Of a stretch of DNA of 41,995 nt, positions 39,403 through 41,995 are shown piece after piece. The notes below the pieces were generated by a model that was not told the DNA's origin, searched no databases, and was given only the letters and a program-made list of their open reading frames with translations. The stretch spans positions 1-41,995 of the forward strand of contig JAFYQQ010000079.1 of NCBI GenBank assembly GCA_017559845.1, written 5' to 3'. Source of the stretch: Bacteroidaceae bacterium. GTDB taxonomy: Bacteria; Bacteroidota; Bacteroidia; Bacteroidales; Bacteroidaceae. The position numbers were made by a program, and so were the translations under genes. Numbering within the stretch: the first letter of the stretch is position 1; every line of letters begins with the position of its first letter.

Positions 39403-40402
39403 TTTTCCTTGCGTTCAATGCCCTTGTATAGCGCCTTGCATTGGCAAGGTGCTGGGCGTATGTGCGGGCAAAGTTGTGCGTTCCGCTAAAATCTTCCTTG
39501 GCACACATATACAGATAGCCATGATGAACGCCATGCAAAACCGCGTCTATGCCCTTGATGCTTGGAATGCGGATGGGACCCGGTGGAAGCCCCTTGTTCT
39601 TATACGTGTTGTATGGACTCTCCACCTCAAGGAAGCTGTGATAGATTCTGCGCGCGCCAAAATTACCCAAAGCAAACTTGACGGTGGGGTCGGCTTGCAA
39701 AGGCATTCCTATGCGCAGACGATTGAGATACATGCCTGCAACCATGGGCTTTTCTGCATTATTGGCCGTTTCCTCATCTATGATACTTGCCAAGGTTGCC
39801 ACTTCTATTCGTGTCATTTTCAGCGAATCGGCAAGTCTTTGGCGCTCTGTATTCCAAAAAGCGTCATGTTCTCGTTGCATACGTTTCATGAAGCCCGCAA
39901 GCGAGGTGTTCCAATAAATCTCGTAAGTATTCGGTATAAACAGGGCTGGCAATGTATTCACCGAATATCCGTAAGTGGCACAAAACGAGCTGTCTGCAAA
40001 AGAGGCTTTCACCTCTGTGGAATCCAACATCAGATGCTCACCCATGAAATCGGCAAGTTGCCTCATGGTTCGCACACTGGGCAAAGTCAGCCTTATAGGC
40101 TCTTGCTGCCCGCTACGGAGCCGTTTATACACGGGCAAAATCTTCTCGTTTGGCGCAACGGCATAACGCCCCGTAAGCACTCGATAACCGTTGAGGGTAA
40201 GCAATCTCCAACCGAAAGGCTCTCCGAGTTTGTGCGAGACAGAATCCTGTGTGTCGTCCGCATCTATATAAATATATAAGGTATCTGAAGAAGGATTTGG
40301 CGACTGCTTTAATAGACAGGTCAAAACAACACCTGCAAAAAGAAGCAGCACGGCAAAGAAAAAGGCCGCATAACGGATTCTCTTGTCACTTATGCTAAAC
40401 AT
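39395..40402 (-). CDS. mltG: Endolytic murein transglycosylase MltG
   Basis: 335 residues. N-terminal membrane anchor (about 11-31), then the LysM-like YceG region and the catalytic domain. The catalytic Glu falls in LASIIDEET (204-212), aligned to E. coli ASIVEKET so that Glu211 matches the catalytic residue; the Glu two positions earlier is Asp here. MYLNRLRIGMPLQADPTVKF and GLPPGPIRIPS are the other family motifs. MltG cuts growing glycan strands near the membrane and sets their length. A full promoter lies 44-75 bp upstream. Confidence 0.95.
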   Translation of the reverse strand: MFSISDKRIRYAAFFFAVLLLFAGVVLTCLLKQSPNPSSDTLYIYIDADDTQDSVSHKLGEPFGWRLLTLNGYRVLTGRYAVAPNEKILPVYKRLRSGQQEPIRLTLPSVRTMRQLADFMGEHLMLDSTEVKASFADSSFCATYGYSVNTLPALFIPNTYEIYWNTSLAGFMKRMQREHDAFWNTERQRLADSLKMTRIEVATLASIIDEETANNAEKPMVAGMYLNRLRIGMPLQADPTVKFALGNFGARRIYHSFLEVESPYNTYKNKGLPPGPIRIPSIKGIDAVLHGVHHGYLYMCAKEDFSGTHNFARTYAQHLANARRYTRALNARKIK

Positions 40403-40445
40403 TGGGTTGCGATAAAAAAGAAATACATAAAAACTAATGACGAGA

Positions 40446-40477
40446 CAAAATTACATATTTCTTCTCTCACGAACAAA
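40446..40477 (-). promoter_or_regulatory. Promoter of mltG
   Basis: Minus strand TTTG (40474-40477), 20-base spacer, TAATTTTG (40446-40453). A full Bacteroidota promoter with a leader of about 40 nt. Confidence 0.75.
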
Positions 40478-40493
40478 AAAACGTCTCTATTTC

Positions 40494-40524
40494 TTTCCCG
40501 AATATAAAAAAAGCACTATCTTTG
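40494..40524 (+). promoter_or_regulatory. Promoter of tRNA-Thr
   Basis: TTTC (40494-40497), 19-base spacer, TATCTTTG (40517-40524) followed by C, 11 bases before the mature tRNA start. Confidence 0.7.
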
Positions 40525-40535
40525 CATACGCTTTC

Positions 40536-40608
<73 letters not shown>

Positions 40609-40626
40609 CAAAACACCGGAAAGCTG

Positions 40627-40658
40627 AAAAAGGATGTCAATCAAGGCATCCTTTTTTT
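40627..40658 (+). terminator. Terminator of tRNA-Thr
   Basis: Stem AAGGATG / CATCCTT with a 10-base loop, A-tract before and seven T residues after, 18 bp past the tRNA. Confidence 0.9.
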
Positions 40659-40677
40659 CGTATATAGGGGCACATCA

Positions 40678-40714
40678 TGATAAAATAAGAGCCCGACACC
40701 ATTGCCGGACTCTT
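40678..40714 (-). terminator. Terminator of ppdK
   Basis: Minus strand stem AAGAGTCCGGCA / TGTCGGGCTCTT with an ATGG loop and two G-T pairs, then TATTTTATC. It lies 34 bp past the ppdK stop. Confidence 0.85.
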
Positions 40715-40748
40715 ATCAATTTTGCATATATTATAACAATGTATAATA

Positions 40749-41995
40749 TTATCCTTCAATAGCAGCCTGAGCCGCAGCGAGGCGTGCGATGGGCACACGG
40801 AAGGGTGAGCAGCTCACATAGTTGAGGCCTACCTTATGGCAGAACTTAACTGATGAGGGTTCGCCACCGTGCTCTCCGCAGATACCACACTTGAGGTTCT
40901 CGCGTACGGAACGTCCCTTTTCTACTGCCATCTCTACCAACTGGCCTACACCATTCTGGTCGAGTACCTGGAAGGGGTCTACCTTCAGAATCTTCTTCTC
41001 CAAATATACGGGCAAGAAGCTGGCGATATCGTCACGAGAATAACCGAAGGTCATCTGAGTGAGGTCGTTTGTTCCGAATGAGAAGTACTCGGCACGAGAA
41101 GCGATGCGGTTGGCAGTCAAGGCAGCACGAGGAATCTCAATCATTGTACCCACCTGGAAGTCTACCTCAACACCTTCTTCTGCGAACAGAGCGGCTGCGG
41201 TTTCGCGGATAACCTTCTCCTGAGCCTCGAACTCATAAAGGATACCGGTGAGGGGTACCATGATTTCGGGGATGGGGTTTCCACCTTCCTTCTTCAACTG
41301 TACGGCAGCACCCAAAATGGCGCGAGTCTGCATCTCGGTGATTTCGGGATAAGTGTTACCAAGACGGCAACCACGGTGACCGAGCATGGGGTTAGCCTCG
41401 CAAAGGCTTTCAACACGCTGCTGGATGTACTGTACGGTTACACCCATAGCTTCTGCCATTTCCTGCTGTCCCTTCAAATCGTGGGGAACGAACTCGTGCA
41501 ATGGGGGGTCGAGCAAACGAACGTTAACGGGGCATCCGTCCATTGCCTTGAAGATTCCGTAGAAGTCGGCCTTCTGATAGGGCAACAACTTTGCAAGAGC
41601 AGCCTTGCGTCCTTCTGCATTCTGAGCAAGAATCATTTCACGCATGGCAACAATCTTTTCTGCCTCGAAGAACATGTGCTCGGTACGGCAAAGACCGATA
41701 CCAACAGCACCGAATGAACGAGCCACCTGTGCATCGTGAGGAGTATCAGCATTTGTGCGGACAGCCAACTTAGTGTACTTTTCGCACAATGACATCAGTT
41801 CAGCAAAGTCACCGCTCAATTCTGCAGCCTTTGTTTCAACCTGTCCGGCATAGATTTCACCAGTGGTACCATTAATAGAGAGGTAGTCACCTTCCTTCAA
41901 TACAACACCTTCGATTTCAACAGTACGAGCCTTGTAGTCGATGTTCAAGGCACCAGCACCTGAAACACAGCGCTTACCCATACCACGGGCAACAA
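40749..41995 (-). CDS. ppdK: Pyruvate, phosphate dikinase, C-terminal part
   Basis: The last 415 codons; the N-terminal half, with the ATP-grasp domain, lies beyond the right edge and the frame stays open to it. The visible part begins with VARGMGKRCVSGAG, just after the catalytic-histidine TSHA region of the central domain. The PEP/pyruvate-binding barrel has FGAVGIGLCRTEHMF, LGHRGCRLG, FQVGTMIEIPRAAL and SFGTNDLTQMTFG, and the catalytic-cysteine motif CGICGEHGG before the end. The enzyme interconverts pyruvate, ATP and phosphate with phosphoenolpyruvate, AMP and pyrophosphate, a key step in anaerobic Bacteroidales carbon metabolism. The extra Arg in MGKRC and all active-site motifs look normal. 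Confidence 0.97.
   Translation of the reverse strand, partial: VARGMGKRCVSGAGALNIDYKARTVEIEGVVLKEGDYLSINGTTGEIYAGQVETKAAELSGDFAELMSLCEKYTKLAVRTNADTPHDAQVARSFGAVGIGLCRTEHMFFEAEKIVAMREMILAQNAEGRKAALAKLLPYQKADFYGIFKAMDGCPVNVRLLDPPLHEFVPHDLKGQQEMAEAMGVTVQYIQQRVESLCEANPMLGHRGCRLGNTYPEITEMQTRAILGAAVQLKKEGGNPIPEIMVPLTGILYEFEAQEKVIRETAAALFAEEGVEVDFQVGTMIEIPRAALTANRIASRAEYFSFGTNDLTQMTFGYSRDDIASFLPVYLEKKILKVDPFQVLDQNGVGQLVEMAVEKGRSVRENLKCGICGEHGGEPSSVKFCHKVGLNYVSCSPFRVPIARLAAAQAAIEG

Noticed and set aside
40749..41995. ppdK considered as truncated
   Set aside because: The frame is open to the window edge, so the missing half is outside the window and not lost.

Overview
The window is a chromosomal segment from a member of Bacteroidales, most probably Prevotella or a close relative. 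Evidence for this is the Bacteroidota -7 promoter box (TAnnTTTG) ahead of many genes, a complete bat aerotolerance operon, fimbrillin-type lipoproteins with a tiny partner peptide, the lineage-specific DUF4295 gene beside rpmG and rpmB, and a 31-residue smalltalk protein. The genus is inferred, not proven.

Layout. 1-1909 holds a minus-strand surface cluster: a 40-residue peptide, a fimbrillin-like lipoprotein with a BIG2 domain, and the start of another lipoprotein. Its leader carries a TGCT tetranucleotide repeat. 1970-18180 is one almost gap-free minus-strand run: moxR, DUF58, a BatD-neighbour membrane protein, batA, batB, batC, batD, batE, a PAP2 phosphatase, a very large two-module sensor kinase, its response regulator, a shrunken AbgT-like membrane protein, and pcrA. 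The order suggests one long transcript in which an envelope stress system, a sensor system and a repair helicase are coupled.

18252-22135 is a second minus-strand operon: ftsY, rimO, HU, and a HU-transmembrane-LysM protein that could tie DNA to the cell wall. 22168-24965 has rpmB-rpmG-DUF4295 and map-tsaD. 25072-29359 is plus-strand housekeeping: an NhaC antiporter, a DUF3298-like lipoprotein, rsmG, a metallo-beta-lactamase-fold hydrolase, and rplU-rpmA behind a structured leader.

29370-34495 looks like an accessory island between rpmA and fetB. It has a HU-like protein, a smalltalk peptide, two unrecognised proteins and a VirE/DUF3987-type primase-helicase. Its intergenic DNA is packed with repeats: a 168-bp nested inverted-repeat element, a 38-bp perfect palindrome, helically phased CTAG and CACATT repeats, and copies of a GATGACGTCATC element. 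This is the most unusual part of the window.

34497-41995 returns to core genes: an amidase-fetA-fetB operon, a small unknown protein, a DUF1080 lipoprotein, a DUF554 membrane protein, mltG, tRNA-Thr(CGT), and the C-terminal part of ppdK, cut by the window edge. No CRISPR array, rRNA or complete insertion sequence was seen.
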